Counted from the first letter of the stretch, positions 25,747 to 36,145 are shown. The stretch: DNA of 64,000 bases from Acidicapsa acidisoli (GCF_025685625.1 NZ_JAGSYI010000001.1:1054001-1118000), one strand, 5' to 3'. Notes: generated from the letters alone by a model not told the origin. A program made the numbers and translations.

Positions 25747-26649
25747 GATGAGAGGTCCTTTCAGAACTCGATCCTGACTTGCGAGCTAACCACGTAAGCG
25801 ACCACGCCCGGCCTGCAAGGGTGTACGTACTCGACTCCACGAAAGTTCTGTGACTGCTCGCGGCTCATGGCCCACTGAGATTTCCAGGCAGGATCCGCTT
25901 TCGGCTGGGTGAGAATTCGGAGAACCTTTGCAAGTTCCGCTGCTGTCGGTGGATGCATTGTCGCCGGGCGCTCGTCGGAGACCCTGCGGACTCCGAATTT
26001 ACTGGTCGCGGGCGAGTGGCCGGCCACACTTACATGATCCAGTTCTGGGAAGGGCGAGCTGGCCGCTGGGAGCGACCTCGGTGCTCTGTCCAGATAGGCG
26101 ACAGCCCAGGAGTTGGGTGTAGGCGCCCTTGTGCAAATGTCCGGATAGCCGACTATACAGACAAGTGGATTATCTCTTTGAGGGAATTGGCAGCCCATAA
26201 TCTTTTCGTTGAATGCTGTTAGAAATCGGCCTCAATATCAATGGTGAACTTGATCTCATCTCCAAGAATTGCCGTCTAATTTAGGAGCAAAGTTGAAATC
26301 ACTGCGTCTAAGGATGCCGATTGCATTGAAACCGACGATCAACTCGGATTCGCTACAGATTCTTAAAGAGTGCACAATAACTAATACGCTCATCTATCAC
26401 TGAAGGCATCATAGTGCCGAACGAGGTGGCCGATTTCAAAGATAAGTTAGTAACAGAAATGTCTAGCGCCCAACATTAGCCGCGCGTGGTGCCAGTTCAA
26501 ATCCTCTATGTGACAAGCATCACCGCGATCGTCAGGGATCAACGTTGACGGCCGCTAAGCCGCCGACGCTTCCTTACTAGCGCTTGCTCTTACCCGCACT
26601 CTCTGCATCTACTTCAGCGCCCTGATAGAAAATTTATCTGACATCACTC
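25747..26649. other. About 900 bp without convincing genes
   Basis: A minus-strand frame (25761-26198) is open but has no family signature and no good start. Copy 3 of the 21-bp motif is at 26138-26158. The part from about 26220 to 26480 is less GC-rich than its surroundings. This is probably the remnant zone at the right edge of the accessory region. Confidence 0.5.
26138..26158 (+). repeat. Dispersed 21-bp motif, copy 3
   Basis: Pattern TGTCCGGA-N2-GCCGACTA with tail TAC. It is the closest of the three to the consensus and lies in the gene-free stretch before the GH51 gene. Confidence 0.6.
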
Positions 26650-28617
26650 TCAAATTGTGTGAATCTCCAGGACGGCTACGGTGTAGGGATCGAGGTCAAT
26701 GGTGAGATCTTTTCCGTAAGTGAAAGGACGAGAGACAGGAGCGATAACCTCAGGATTTTCGATCGAGGCCTGATCGTTGAGTCTTGCGGTGATGATGTGA
26801 AGGGTCGCGGTGGCCCGCTCAGGAGCAGCGTTACCCTGCAGGCGGACAAGAAGAGTGTTGCGGTTTCCCTGATAGTTGACAGCTTTGATGACGATACGGC
26901 GGTTGTCTTCGCTGGTGGTGGCAATAGCGTCAACGGAGTCGGGTAGCCAGCCGGATGGAATCTGGGTGGAGATCTTGTCGAAGAGGAGCTTGCGGTCAGG
27001 AACGTCCCGAATAGTGCCAGCGGCGGAAGCCAGATAGCGTGGCGCGAAGTGCTGGCGGAAGAGCTTTTCAACGACGTAGCTACCGCCGGGAAACCAGGAT
27101 ACGTGGTCGTGATAGATGGCCGAGGTCCACTTTGGATCATCAGTGGTGTTACGCATAAGAAGGGCGGGGCAGGTCATGGTGAGACCGGGGCTGAGTTCCT
27201 CATACATGATGAGGCTACCAGCGGCGTGTAGGCCGGCACGCCAATCATAAGTGTGTTGGAGACTCCATTCGAGTACAGCAACCTCAATGTTCGGATGTCT
27301 GGAGGCGCGGACGTACTCGCAGAGGTTAGTTAGGTAGCCGCGAATACGATCGATGCCTGAGGCAAAGTTATCAGGCTCGTACTCATAGTTGTGGCAGCCA
27401 AGGATATCGAAGTTATTGCCCGCAATGTCGATGACCTTCTTGCTCCAGTCCATGTCATTGGAACGCTTTTGGCCGCAGGCTACGATGCGGGCGCCCGGAA
27501 CGATTGCGCGAAGACGGCGGCCGTAGATGTTGACGATTCCAGCGTAGGACTCGGGCGTGAAGCCGTTGTTCATGGGCTCATTGTCGATCTGAAAGTAGCG
27601 AACGTTGTAGGGCTCGGGATGGCCGTTTTGTGTTCGCAGGCGGCCCCACTCGGTTGAGGGTGGGTCATTAAGGTAGTGGACCCAGTTCATGGCGTAATCG
27701 AGATCTTCTTGCTTGGTTGTAGGAGCGGCCAAGACGATGAGCGGTTCGCAATTGAGGCGCTTGCAGAGTCCAAGGAACTCATCGGTGCCGAAGCCGGCGT
27801 AATCAGAGTAGTTGCCCCAGTAGATATTGGGGTGATAGCCGCGAGCGGCATACCGGCCGACGGCTTCCTTCCATTTGTAAGTGGAGGCAAAGGAGCCTCC
27901 GGGCCAGCGGATGAAGGAGGGTTCGAGACTACACAGAGCATTGAGGAGATCGGGACGAAGCATGCCGTCGTGGCGGACATCAGAACGCATGAGGGAGACG
28001 AAGTCGATGAGGAGGGCGCCATGGCCGGAGGCGGTGATCTCGATGGAGGCCTGGGTGTCTCGTAGATGACTGGTAAAGGAAAATGGAAGCTCATGCCAGT
28101 CAGTTCCGTTCAACACAAGTGGCACCGATGCTATGGTGTTTCCAGTGGAACCGAGGACTCCTAGAGTAAGCTTCGGGGAACCATTCTCTCCCTTCACCCA
28201 AAGAGAGCCTTCGTATTTCGTATTGTCCTCAAGAAAGATACGCTTCTGCCTGATGCCTGCCTCTCCTCCGTCGACGCGCAGGCGTACACTCTTCTTGCCA
28301 TTCTGAAAGTCGAGCTGGGCAACTTCGACATGACCCTGCTGAGAAATAGGTTCCCAATAAGTCTGAAAATCCGGACCTTCGAATCCAGCGCCACGGATTT
28401 GTTCGGCGAAGAGGCCGTCTTCGACCGAGTGATTGATGTGCTCCAGAAATTGGCCGTAGATGCGTTTGTCGATGGGTACGGACGCGCGATCTGTATCAAT
28501 CACGAGGACAGCAACACGGGATTCCTCCGCAGCAACAGTGGCAATAACTGAATTGGAAGCAAGTGACGCGGTGACGGCGGCTGCAGTTGAGTGGATGAGG
28601 AAGTGTCGTCGATTCAT
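26650..28617 (-). CDS. Exported GH51 alpha-L-arabinofuranosidase
   Basis: A 655-residue enzyme with an RR-containing leader (NRRHFLIHS) compatible with Tat export. Residues about 90-210 form a carbohydrate-binding-like beta-sandwich. The TIM barrel follows (IRWPGGSFASTYKW at about 237), and a beta domain closes the protein. The acid/base is Glu347 in FQIDNEPMN and the nucleophile is Glu450 in VAVLEWS, by family position. GH51 enzymes remove arabinofuranosyl side chains from arabinoxylan, arabinan or arabinosylated xyloglucan. It lies 173 bp downstream of the carboxylesterase gene on the same strand and starts the plant-polysaccharide cluster at 26.6-38.9 kb. Confidence 0.93.
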   Translation of the reverse strand: MNRRHFLIHSTAAAVTASLASNSVIATVAAEESRVAVLVIDTDRASVPIDKRIYGQFLEHINHSVEDGLFAEQIRGAGFEGPDFQTYWEPISQQGHVEVAQLDFQNGKKSVRLRVDGGEAGIRQKRIFLEDNTKYEGSLWVKGENGSPKLTLGVLGSTGNTIASVPLVLNGTDWHELPFSFTSHLRDTQASIEITASGHGALLIDFVSLMRSDVRHDGMLRPDLLNALCSLEPSFIRWPGGSFASTYKWKEAVGRYAARGYHPNIYWGNYSDYAGFGTDEFLGLCKRLNCEPLIVLAAPTTKQEDLDYAMNWVHYLNDPPSTEWGRLRTQNGHPEPYNVRYFQIDNEPMNNGFTPESYAGIVNIYGRRLRAIVPGARIVACGQKRSNDMDWSKKVIDIAGNNFDILGCHNYEYEPDNFASGIDRIRGYLTNLCEYVRASRHPNIEVAVLEWSLQHTYDWRAGLHAAGSLIMYEELSPGLTMTCPALLMRNTTDDPKWTSAIYHDHVSWFPGGSYVVEKLFRQHFAPRYLASAAGTIRDVPDRKLLFDKISTQIPSGWLPDSVDAIATTSEDNRRIVIKAVNYQGNRNTLLVRLQGNAAPERATATLHIITARLNDQASIENPEVIAPVSRPFTYGKDLTIDLDPYTVAVLEIHTI

Positions 28618-28790
28618 AGGGAGCGGAGTCCTCGACTTGAGTTGGCTAGATGGCTCGAATTGTCGAACTTCGAGACCTGTTCGGCCCCGCTATCATCGTC
28701 CTGCAAACGCGGCCATGCTCTTTGACTGTCGCACTTCACACGGTGTGGTCCGCATGCCCTGTTCGCGACGCCAGGATCCGGTCGAATGGA

Positions 28791-30488
28791 TTATGCCAAT
28801 ATGATCCTGCGAGCTTCTCCATCGGGATCATCCGACATACGGCATTGGTTATTCCAGATCATCGTCCTGTTCATTTCAGGGTCGGTAGGCTCCCATCTCA
28901 GGCCAGGTATGCTCGGATTTCCAGTTGCTGCAAACGTTGCCCATGATGCAGCCATCTTTCTCGCTAGTGCCTGCGCCTCGGGTGTGTTGCCCGTTCCCTG
29001 CTCGCAGCGCTTGGTGTTATCAAAGCAGAATTGGAGATCGGCGGTGTGCCACGCGCCCGGTGCGCCATCGAGAATCTGTGTCTGCCAGGTGAAGTAGTAG
29101 GTGTAAGCAGGAGCGGCTTTGAGTTCGTGCTTCAATCGCGCCATCTTCACCACGTTGTTGCGCATGGATAGCCCGTTCAATCCTGGATTGCCGCTGCATA
29201 TGTAGGACAAGGTTCGAATCTGTTTTTGCGGATAGGCCTTCTTCAGAGCGGCTACAATGGCCGTTGCCTTTTCGTCGCCGTAAGCTTTGGTCAGGCTCGC
29301 ATGCCACTCTTCTTCCGTAGGCTTAGAGGACATGCGGTTGCCTTCTTCACTGACGGAGCCAATTAAAATGGGCACATTCTTCGATATCTCAGGCGCAGCA
29401 TCGAAGAAAGACCGCATGTTGATCACCTTGCCGTCTACACACGGTGACCACCCGACCCGCGGTGCACCCGGCGCTCCCGGTCCCATCATCGGCGGCCCCG
29501 GCGGATTAATCTTCGCCGCTGCAGCATTGCCTGCTGCAAACAGCTTCGCCCACTCCATCTTCTGTAGGGCCCCAATATCATTCGGCGCAAGCCCGAGCTC
29601 TTTCATCACCTGCCGGGCTAGTTCTTTCTGCTGATCCCTGCTGGGAATATTCCCGCCTCCGCCCGACTGCGCCGAAGCCCGATGGAACAACCCCACCGCC
29701 GAAGGCATGCCCATCAGCGTCGTCACCTTCGACCCGCCGCCCGACTGTCCGTAGATCATCACCCGATCCGGATCGCCGCCAAAGTTTTCGATGTTCTCGT
29801 GAACCCACTTCAGCGCTGCAACCAGGTCCGTCATCCCCACGTTCGCCGAGTCCTCATACGCCGAGCCGCCAATCTCCGCGGCATCAAAGAACCCAAGAAT
29901 GTTCAGGCGATGATTGACAGAGACCTGCACCACGTCATGGTGCCGCGCCATCTGTGCGCCTTCATGCGAGGGCAATTCATAGGACGATCCGAAACTGAAC
30001 CCTCCTCCGTGCATGTAAAACATCACGGGACGCTTACCTGTCAGGCTCGGCGTCCAGATATTAAGCTTCAGCATGTCCTCGCTTTGCCAACCGTCGTCCC
30101 AGTCAAAGAGGAACGTTTGCTCGATGCCCGTCCATGCATGCAGATTCTGGGGGCAATTGGCTCCGTACACCAGCGCTGGATATTCGTCCGTCCAAGGTGC
30201 GGGCGGCTTTGCGGGGAGCCAGCGATTCTCCCCAGCCGTGGTCTCGCCATAAGGCACTCCCTTGAACGTAAGCACACCGCCGTCGACAAACCCACGCACC
30301 TTTCCATACTGCGTCTTCGCAACCGCCGAGCGCGGCGTGGAGCAGTTGCCAGGCTCTTGATGTGCCGCGGTCTTGATACTGTCGGAGGCGAGCGCGGATT
30401 GGCCGGTTGTGATGTTTACTGCCGCAGATGCGGAAAGAAGCAGCGCCTCGCGGCGGGTGAGAACAATACGGTTTGAAGATCCCGACAT
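28791..30488 (-). CDS. Exported type B carboxylesterase
   Basis: A 565-residue alpha/beta hydrolase. I chose ATG 30488 because AAAGGAGAG lies just upstream; longer in-frame starts lack one. The leader carries TRREALLLSASAA, a possible Tat signal. Motifs: oxyanion HGGGFSFG at residues 160-167, nucleophile Ser249 in GQSGGG, acid Glu in VSEEG, and catalytic His in GAWHTADL. A Pro/Gly-rich insertion (about residues 325-345) is unusual. Type B carboxylesterases cleave esters of small acids; in this cluster the substrate may be acetyl or feruloyl groups on hemicellulose. The gene follows the esterase at 30612-31718 by about 120 bp. Confidence 0.9.
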   Translation of the reverse strand: MSGSSNRIVLTRREALLLSASAAVNITTGQSALASDSIKTAAHQEPGNCSTPRSAVAKTQYGKVRGFVDGGVLTFKGVPYGETTAGENRWLPAKPPAPWTDEYPALVYGANCPQNLHAWTGIEQTFLFDWDDGWQSEDMLKLNIWTPSLTGKRPVMFYMHGGGFSFGSSYELPSHEGAQMARHHDVVQVSVNHRLNILGFFDAAEIGGSAYEDSANVGMTDLVAALKWVHENIENFGGDPDRVMIYGQSGGGSKVTTLMGMPSAVGLFHRASAQSGGGGNIPSRDQQKELARQVMKELGLAPNDIGALQKMEWAKLFAAGNAAAAKINPPGPPMMGPGAPGAPRVGWSPCVDGKVINMRSFFDAAPEISKNVPILIGSVSEEGNRMSSKPTEEEWHASLTKAYGDEKATAIVAALKKAYPQKQIRTLSYICSGNPGLNGLSMRNNVVKMARLKHELKAAPAYTYYFTWQTQILDGAPGAWHTADLQFCFDNTKRCEQGTGNTPEAQALARKMAASWATFAATGNPSIPGLRWEPTDPEMNRTMIWNNQCRMSDDPDGEARRIILA

Positions 30489-30611
30489 GAATGCTCTCCT
30501 TTGCATATCTCCTGCCGCATAACCAGACAGATCTTTTTTGCAGCGCAATTGCAGAACCCGTGTTACTTATTTTCAGACGAATGAGTGATAATTGCAGACC
30601 TTGTGAAGATG

Positions 30612-31718
30612 TTAGCGGCAACCTGTCGTAAAGCATAGATTCCGGTTGAAGAATGGCAGCACGTGGTTCTGGAAGCGATCAGCCACAGCGCTCGTGTGCG
30701 TGCCAGAGTATATCTCAAAGCTGTTTGCAACCCCATAGTTATCGAGAATCTGGTGCAGTTTGGTGGCGTCGAAGCGCAAACCATCTTGATCGCCGACATC
30801 CATCGCAATGGCGCGGTACTGCTTAAGATTTCCGATGTACTGATCTACGAATGCCAGCGGGGCATTGGCTGCATATTTTGCCATGATCTCCGGCTGCGGC
30901 ACACCGTCCTTCGTTGGCAGATCGAAGTAGAGCGGCGGGTTCTTCGGATCGGGCGCCCAGGCTGCCGCCGTCGCGTATTGGGCCGATTGGAAGCCCGGCG
31001 ACTGGGCGGCGAGGTCGGTCGGGGATTTCGCCGCCGAAACTTTCTTCTCGTTGGCAATCGCCCGCTCCTTCATTTGATCGGCTGGCCCAGGTCCACCGCC
31101 AGCCATTGGAGACATACAGCACGGGCTCATGATATAGAGTGCGCCGAATACATCGGGGTGTTTCATGCCGATGCGGGAAGCGCCGTATCCACCCATGGAG
31201 TGGCCGGCCAATCCTCTGCTCTGCCGATCCGGGATGGTGCGGTAATGCGCGTCGATGTAGGCAACAACATCGCGCGCGACATAATTCTCAAAATCGCCCG
31301 TCGTGGCAGAGCTTGAATACATGGAGCCGTTGTAAATCGTCTTGGAATCGGGCAGGACGACGATCATCTCCTTCGCCCCTTTCGCGAACGCTCCTTCAAC
31401 GGTCTGCGGGACATGAATCTCATGCGTCCACTGCTCGGCTCCGATCGAGTATCCGTGCAACGCATACACCACCGGATAGCGGCGCTTCTTGTCTTTCTCG
31501 TAGCTCGGCGGCAGAAAGACAATGACATCTCGATCGACGGCCTCGCCCTCGAGGTTTCCTTCAAGAGACGCACCATGGATCTTGATGTGCTCCACGGCCA
31601 CCGGCTTTGCGCCCGGCACGGGGTCGGGCACAAGCGTCTGCACCTGGGCGCGGAGCGTCCCCGCTGGTGCGGTAATCATGACAAGTGCGATGACGATTGA
31701 CAACGGAACGGTTTTCAT
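30612..31718 (-). CDS. Secreted esterase, esterase D/CE1-like fold
   Basis: A 368-residue protein with a signal peptide (ending LRAQ). An alpha/beta hydrolase fold is indicated by YPVVYALHGYS at about residue 85, the nucleophile elbow GHSMGGYGA at about 175, and an acid and His near the C-terminus (VGDQDGLR, SGTHTSAV). This is the general layout of feruloyl and acetyl esterases of family CE1. AAGGAG lies 5 bp upstream of the ATG. Likely role: de-esterification of hemicellulose side groups, in series with the carboxylesterase downstream. It is divergent from the CE1-like gene at 32208 across a 489-bp region. Confidence 0.88.
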   Translation of the reverse strand: MKTVPLSIVIALVMITAPAGTLRAQVQTLVPDPVPGAKPVAVEHIKIHGASLEGNLEGEAVDRDVIVFLPPSYEKDKKRRYPVVYALHGYSIGAEQWTHEIHVPQTVEGAFAKGAKEMIVVLPDSKTIYNGSMYSSSATTGDFENYVARDVVAYIDAHYRTIPDRQSRGLAGHSMGGYGASRIGMKHPDVFGALYIMSPCCMSPMAGGGPGPADQMKERAIANEKKVSAAKSPTDLAAQSPGFQSAQYATAAAWAPDPKNPPLYFDLPTKDGVPQPEIMAKYAANAPLAFVDQYIGNLKQYRAIAMDVGDQDGLRFDATKLHQILDNYGVANSFEIYSGTHTSAVADRFQNHVLPFFNRNLCFTTGCR

Positions 31719-32207
31719 CTGGACTCCTTGCTCGAAGGCGGACTACTGCACTGGATAGGAATAAATGTTGACGCTAAATGGGCATATAAACAGTGTTCCG
31801 GGCAGTGCCCCGAGCGACTGCTCCTCGACCTGAACCTCGGGCGTTTTATCTACCTGAACCGTCGCATCGATTTTGTCCGGGGCCATGCGCCACAGTCCGG
31901 AAGGTCGCAGCGATGCGCCAATTCATCGCAGGAGCAGCTCCTCGGTATCTGAGAACAGCAAGAGCCAAACGAAACACATCTCCCCTTTGCGCACTTCAGC
32001 AAACGCTTTCTGAATTGTTGGCCCCGGGGCCGTCCTAGAAAGCGTCGTTGATCTCCAAAAATGGAACCACCTGACTATACAAAGGACAGGACGAAGAGTA
32101 CAAGCTAAAAAATCGCTTTATTTATGCAGATCCGCCGGTATAGGATACCGATGCTTCTATTTCCCTCAGAGACAGAGCTTTGAAAACATTTTCTGTCACG
32201 CAGGTGC
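31719..32207. promoter_or_regulatory. Divergent intergenic region of the polysaccharide cluster
   Basis: This 489-bp region separates the two halves of the cluster (esterase side leftward, CE1/GH95/GH9 side rightward) and must hold both promoters. No strong sigma-70 pair or operator was recognised by eye; AGGAG/CTCCT around CAG near 31930 is a weak inverted repeat. No regulator gene is in the cluster itself. Confidence 0.45.
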
Positions 32208-33437
32208 ATGATGCGAACAATCGGAATCGTGATGTTGTTAAGTGCAAGCCTTTGCCTTGCTCAGGGCTCGGGCGATTTCAAGCCAGCTTCATCCAACGTT
32301 CTTGACGCCCAGTTTCCGCAGGTCGATAGCAGCTCGCGTGTCCAGATTCGCTTTAGGGCGCCCGATGCGACTAAGGTGCGGATCAATTTCTGGAGCGGCG
32401 AGAAAGCCGACATGGAGAAGCAGCCGGACGGGTTCTGGACCTTCACGACAAAATCCATGGCGCCCGGCCTTCACTACTACACGATCGTCGTCGACGGCGC
32501 AGAGGTCAGCGACCCGGGGAGCACAGCTTACTTCGGAGGCAGCAAATGGGCAAGCGCCGTTGAAGTTCCCGAAGCGGGCGCCGACTACTATCTACCTAAG
32601 GAAGTGCCACACGGCCAGGTGCGGGAAGTGTGGTATCACTCCAGCGTGACAGGGACGTGGCGGCACGCTCTGGTCTACCTGCCGCCGGACTACGACGCGC
32701 AGACGAAGACTCGCTGTGCAGTTCTCTATCTGCAACACGGCGGCGGCGAGAACGAAACCGGATGGATCCGGCAAGGCAAAGCAAATTTCATCCTCGACAA
32801 CCTGATCGCGAGCGGCAATACGAAGCCGATGATCATCGTCATGGCCAATGGTTATGCGAGCCGCGCGGGATATGTCGTTCCTGACCTCACAGGAAAACCA
32901 TTCGGTTCGCCAGAGTTCACTAAGGTCATGCAAGAGCGGATGAGCGCCTTTGAAGACGACATGACCCAAGCACTGATCCCATTTATCGATAAAACATTCC
33001 GCACAATTCCCGATCGCGATCACCGCGCCATGGCGGGTCTTTCCATGGGCGGGATGCAAACCTTTCAGGTCACCTTCGATCATCTCGATCTCTTCTCCTA
33101 TATCGGCGGGTTTAGCGGTGCAGGCAATCCTTTCCTGGCGGGCAATAACAAGTTCGACGTGAAGACCTCATATCACGGAGCTCTGGCCGACCCCGCCGCA
33201 TTCGCAAAGCGCGTGCACCTGCTGTGGATCGGCGTGGGCACCAATGAGCCAGAGCGTATGAAGACAGGGCTGGAGAGCCTGCACACCTCGCTGGATGAAG
33301 GAGGAGTTCAGCATATCTTCTACGAATCGCCCGGCACCGATCACGAATGGCAGACCTGGCGGCGCGACCTGAACGACTTCGCACCGCGACTATTCCAGCC
33401 GGTCGGTCAACAATCACGAGTGGATCATGGAAGGTAG
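32208..33437 (+). CDS. Secreted CE1-family esterase with N-terminal CBM48/Ig-like domain
   Basis: A 409-residue protein with a short signal peptide (ending LCLAQ). Residues about 30-120 are a beta-sandwich of the E-set/CBM48 kind (VQIRFRAPDATKVRINFWSG; GLHYYTIVVDG). The catalytic alpha/beta hydrolase domain follows, with LYLQHGGGENETGW, nucleophile in AGLSMGGMQT at about residue 280 and His in GTDHEWQTW near 390. This two-domain plan is typical of feruloyl and acetyl-xylan esterases in polysaccharide utilisation loci. ATG codons at 32208 and 32211 are both possible starts. The next gene starts 37 bp after its stop, so they form an operon. Confidence 0.9.
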   Translation: MMRTIGIVMLLSASLCLAQGSGDFKPASSNVLDAQFPQVDSSSRVQIRFRAPDATKVRINFWSGEKADMEKQPDGFWTFTTKSMAPGLHYYTIVVDGAEVSDPGSTAYFGGSKWASAVEVPEAGADYYLPKEVPHGQVREVWYHSSVTGTWRHALVYLPPDYDAQTKTRCAVLYLQHGGGENETGWIRQGKANFILDNLIASGNTKPMIIVMANGYASRAGYVVPDLTGKPFGSPEFTKVMQERMSAFEDDMTQALIPFIDKTFRTIPDRDHRAMAGLSMGGMQTFQVTFDHLDLFSYIGGFSGAGNPFLAGNNKFDVKTSYHGALADPAAFAKRVHLLWIGVGTNEPERMKTGLESLHTSLDEGGVQHIFYESPGTDHEWQTWRRDLNDFAPRLFQPVGQQSRVDHGR

Positions 33438-33474
33438 AGTGAACCCCACCTTCGTTCCGGCGCATTCAAAGGCG

Positions 33475-35982
33475 ATGATCCGTTCTTCTAAGCTGTTTGC
33501 GATTGCAGGTCTTTCCATCATGGCGGGATTGATCGGTCAACTCACCCCGGCGCAGACCGCTAACTCACGCGAGGTCCTTTGGTACCGGACTCCTGCGCCT
33601 GTGTGGGATAGTGCTCTGCCCATCGGCAACGGGAGGCTCGGCGCGATGGTTTTCAGCGGAGCCAACGCAGGTGCCAACAATGGAGACCGGCAGGCCTTCC
33701 CGAAGAATGCTCCGTTGATGGATGGGGCGCAGACTTCAGGTGAGGATGAACATCTGCAGCTCAACGAGTCCTCCCTCTGGAGAGGCAGCCGCGCCGATCG
33801 GCTTAATCCGCGCGCTCACGGCGCGGTTCCAGAGATTCGCAAAATGCTGCTCGACTCCAAAGGGTTGGATGGGGCGAAGATTTCTGCTGCCGAGAAGATG
33901 GCTCAGGATGAGATGATCGGCGTTCCGCCGGGAATGCCGGGTTACAGCACGCTGGGCGATCTGTACTTGCGCGCGACGAAGCGTGGCGCAATCGACGACT
34001 ATCGCAGACAACTGGATCTTGGCACTGGGATCGTGCGCGTGACCTATACGATGGATGGTGTTCGCTACACGCGAGAAGTGTTCGCGTCGGTGCCGGACGA
34101 TGTCATCGTGGTGCGACTCATGGCAGACCGCAAAGGGGCGATCGCCTTTCGCGCGAGCATGGACCGGCCGGATGATTTCAGCGTGGCTGCGCGCGGAGAG
34201 GACAGGCTGATTCTGCGCGAGGGAGCTGATCACAAGGATCAGATTCGGTTTGCAGGCGAGGTGCTGTTTCTGCCCACAAGCGGTTCAGTGCATGCAGAAG
34301 GCTCAGAGATTGTGGTAACAGACGCAGATGCCGTAACTGTGTTCATCGCAGCGGCCACCGATTTCAAAGGAGGTCCCTTTGCGGGTGGCGATCCTGTGGC
34401 AAGGTGTGAGAGTGTCTTGGGTTACGCACAAAAGCGGAGAGCCGAAGAGATTCTCACCAGGCAGGAGGCGGTCTATCAGCAACAATTCCGACGCATGGTG
34501 CTGCACCTCGGTGCGACGCAGAAGGTCAGTGAGGACCTGCCCACCGACGAGCGGGTGAAACGCGTGAGCGCTGGAGCTGACGATCTGGGGCTGCAAGAGC
34601 TCTATTTTCAGTTTGCCCGATACTTATTAATCAGCTCGTCGCGGCCGGACGGATTGCCGGCTAACTTGCAGGGGATCTGGGCAGCTGGCATCGACAATCC
34701 ATGGGGATCTAAATACACCATCAACGTCAACACGGAGATGAACTACTGGCTCGCAGAGCCGGCGGCCCTTGGTGAAACGGTATTGCCACTGATCAACCTC
34801 ATTGACATGGTTCGCGATCCCGCCAGCGGTACCGGGTCACAAGTCGCGGGGCAATACTACGGAGCCCATGGATTCATGATCCACCACAATACCGATCTCT
34901 GGGGCGACGCTGAGCCTATTGATGGCTATCAGTGGGGAGTGTGGCCGATGGGAGGCGCATGGCTTTCTCTTGCGGCATGGGATCATTATGCATTCTCGTC
35001 CGATAAGCAGTTCCTGCGAAAACGAGCATGGCCAATCCTGCACGATGCTTCGACATTCTTCCTCGACTATCTCGTGAAGGACGATTCCGGCCATCTGGTC
35101 ACAGGTCCTTCCATCTCTCCGGAGAACCGTTACACCCTTCCGGACGGAACAAGTCATTCGCTCACCATGGGCCCCACGATGGATATCGAAATTGTGCGAG
35201 AACTCCTCCAACGCACACTCGATGCAGGGCAAATTCTCGGGGAAGATCCGGCTTTTCTGGAACGGTTGGAAGAGGCTCGCAGCAAGCTGCCGCCCTTCAA
35301 GATTGGCCGGCTCGGCCAGTTGCAGGAGTGGCAGCAAGACTATGATGAGCCGGAGCCGGGTCATCGTCACATATCTCATCTATGGGCGCTCTTTCCTGGA
35401 ACGCAGATCTCGGTGGAGCACACTCCTGAACTTGCCAAAGCGGCTCAGGTTTCTCTGGAACGGCGCCTGTCCTTTGGCGGAGGACAGACAGGATGGTCTC
35501 GTGCGTGGGTGGTGAATTATTGGGATCACCTTCATGACGGAAAGCAAGCCTACGACAGCCTGCAAGTCATGATCCGTCAATCGACATTCCCCAATTTGAT
35601 GGACACGCATCCTCCAGGGCTATTCCAGATCGACGGCAATCTAGGGGCCGCAAACGGAATGCTTGAGACTTTGGTCCAATCGCGTTGGATGCCCAAAACA
35701 GTGGAAGTTGCACTGCTCCCCGCGTTGCCGGAGGAGTGGAAAAGCGGATCCGTTGAAGGCTTGTGTCTTCGTGGCGGCTCTACTTTGTCCATGCATTGGG
35801 CGGATGGAAGGATTGTCTCCTTACGGCTTCATGCCGCGCAGGATGGATCGATCAGGCTTATGCTTCCGCAGCATGCGTCGATCCTGAGTGTTCACACCCT
35901 GGCTGGAAAACGTCAGGATGTGGCGGCGGATGGCGGGTTCAAACTCAAAGCTAACACCTCGTATGAAGTGAGCTTGCAATGA
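33475..35982 (+). CDS. Secreted GH95 alpha-L-fucosidase
   Basis: An 835-residue enzyme with a signal peptide (ending LTPAQT). ATG 33475 is preferred; an upstream ATG at 33427 overlaps the previous gene. It has the N-terminal GH95 beta-sandwich (LWYRTPAPVWDSALPIGNGR) and an (alpha/alpha)6 barrel. By comparison with the characterised AfcA fucosidase, the catalytic candidates are Asn417 and Asn419 in INVNTEMNYW, Glu550 in SISPENRY, and the Asp of FQIDGNLG. A 25-residue insertion near residue 62-90 is not usual. GH95 enzymes remove alpha-1,2-fucose (or galactose in some branches) from xyloglucan and other glycans, so fucosylated xyloglucan is a likely target. Confidence 0.92.
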   Translation: MIRSSKLFAIAGLSIMAGLIGQLTPAQTANSREVLWYRTPAPVWDSALPIGNGRLGAMVFSGANAGANNGDRQAFPKNAPLMDGAQTSGEDEHLQLNESSLWRGSRADRLNPRAHGAVPEIRKMLLDSKGLDGAKISAAEKMAQDEMIGVPPGMPGYSTLGDLYLRATKRGAIDDYRRQLDLGTGIVRVTYTMDGVRYTREVFASVPDDVIVVRLMADRKGAIAFRASMDRPDDFSVAARGEDRLILREGADHKDQIRFAGEVLFLPTSGSVHAEGSEIVVTDADAVTVFIAAATDFKGGPFAGGDPVARCESVLGYAQKRRAEEILTRQEAVYQQQFRRMVLHLGATQKVSEDLPTDERVKRVSAGADDLGLQELYFQFARYLLISSSRPDGLPANLQGIWAAGIDNPWGSKYTINVNTEMNYWLAEPAALGETVLPLINLIDMVRDPASGTGSQVAGQYYGAHGFMIHHNTDLWGDAEPIDGYQWGVWPMGGAWLSLAAWDHYAFSSDKQFLRKRAWPILHDASTFFLDYLVKDDSGHLVTGPSISPENRYTLPDGTSHSLTMGPTMDIEIVRELLQRTLDAGQILGEDPAFLERLEEARSKLPPFKIGRLGQLQEWQQDYDEPEPGHRHISHLWALFPGTQISVEHTPELAKAAQVSLERRLSFGGGQTGWSRAWVVNYWDHLHDGKQAYDSLQVMIRQSTFPNLMDTHPPGLFQIDGNLGAANGMLETLVQSRWMPKTVEVALLPALPEEWKSGSVEGLCLRGGSTLSMHWADGRIVSLRLHAAQDGSIRLMLPQHASILSVHTLAGKRQDVAADGGFKLKANTSYEVSLQ

Positions 35983-36145
35983 TTTTCGATCACTTCGCGA
36001 TTGGTGCAGTCAGGCCGATGGTTATTCTGACACGCTAGGGCCTATTTCGCGACCGACTCAACTGTCCCTGCGACGGGAAACAAACACCAGCCAAACAGAA
36101 TGTCCATCGTGGTTGGCAGAAGTGAAGGAGCAGCGCGATCCACTT

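Noticed and set aside
25761-26198. 145-codon minus-strand frame upstream of the beta-lactamase-fold gene
   Set aside because: No recognisable family, no good ribosome site, and it contains the dispersed 21-bp motif in its 5' part; treated as non-coding.
26480-26520. GTTCAAATCCTC sequence resembling a tRNA T-loop
   Set aside because: The flanking bases do not pair into a T stem and no acceptor or anticodon arm can be drawn.
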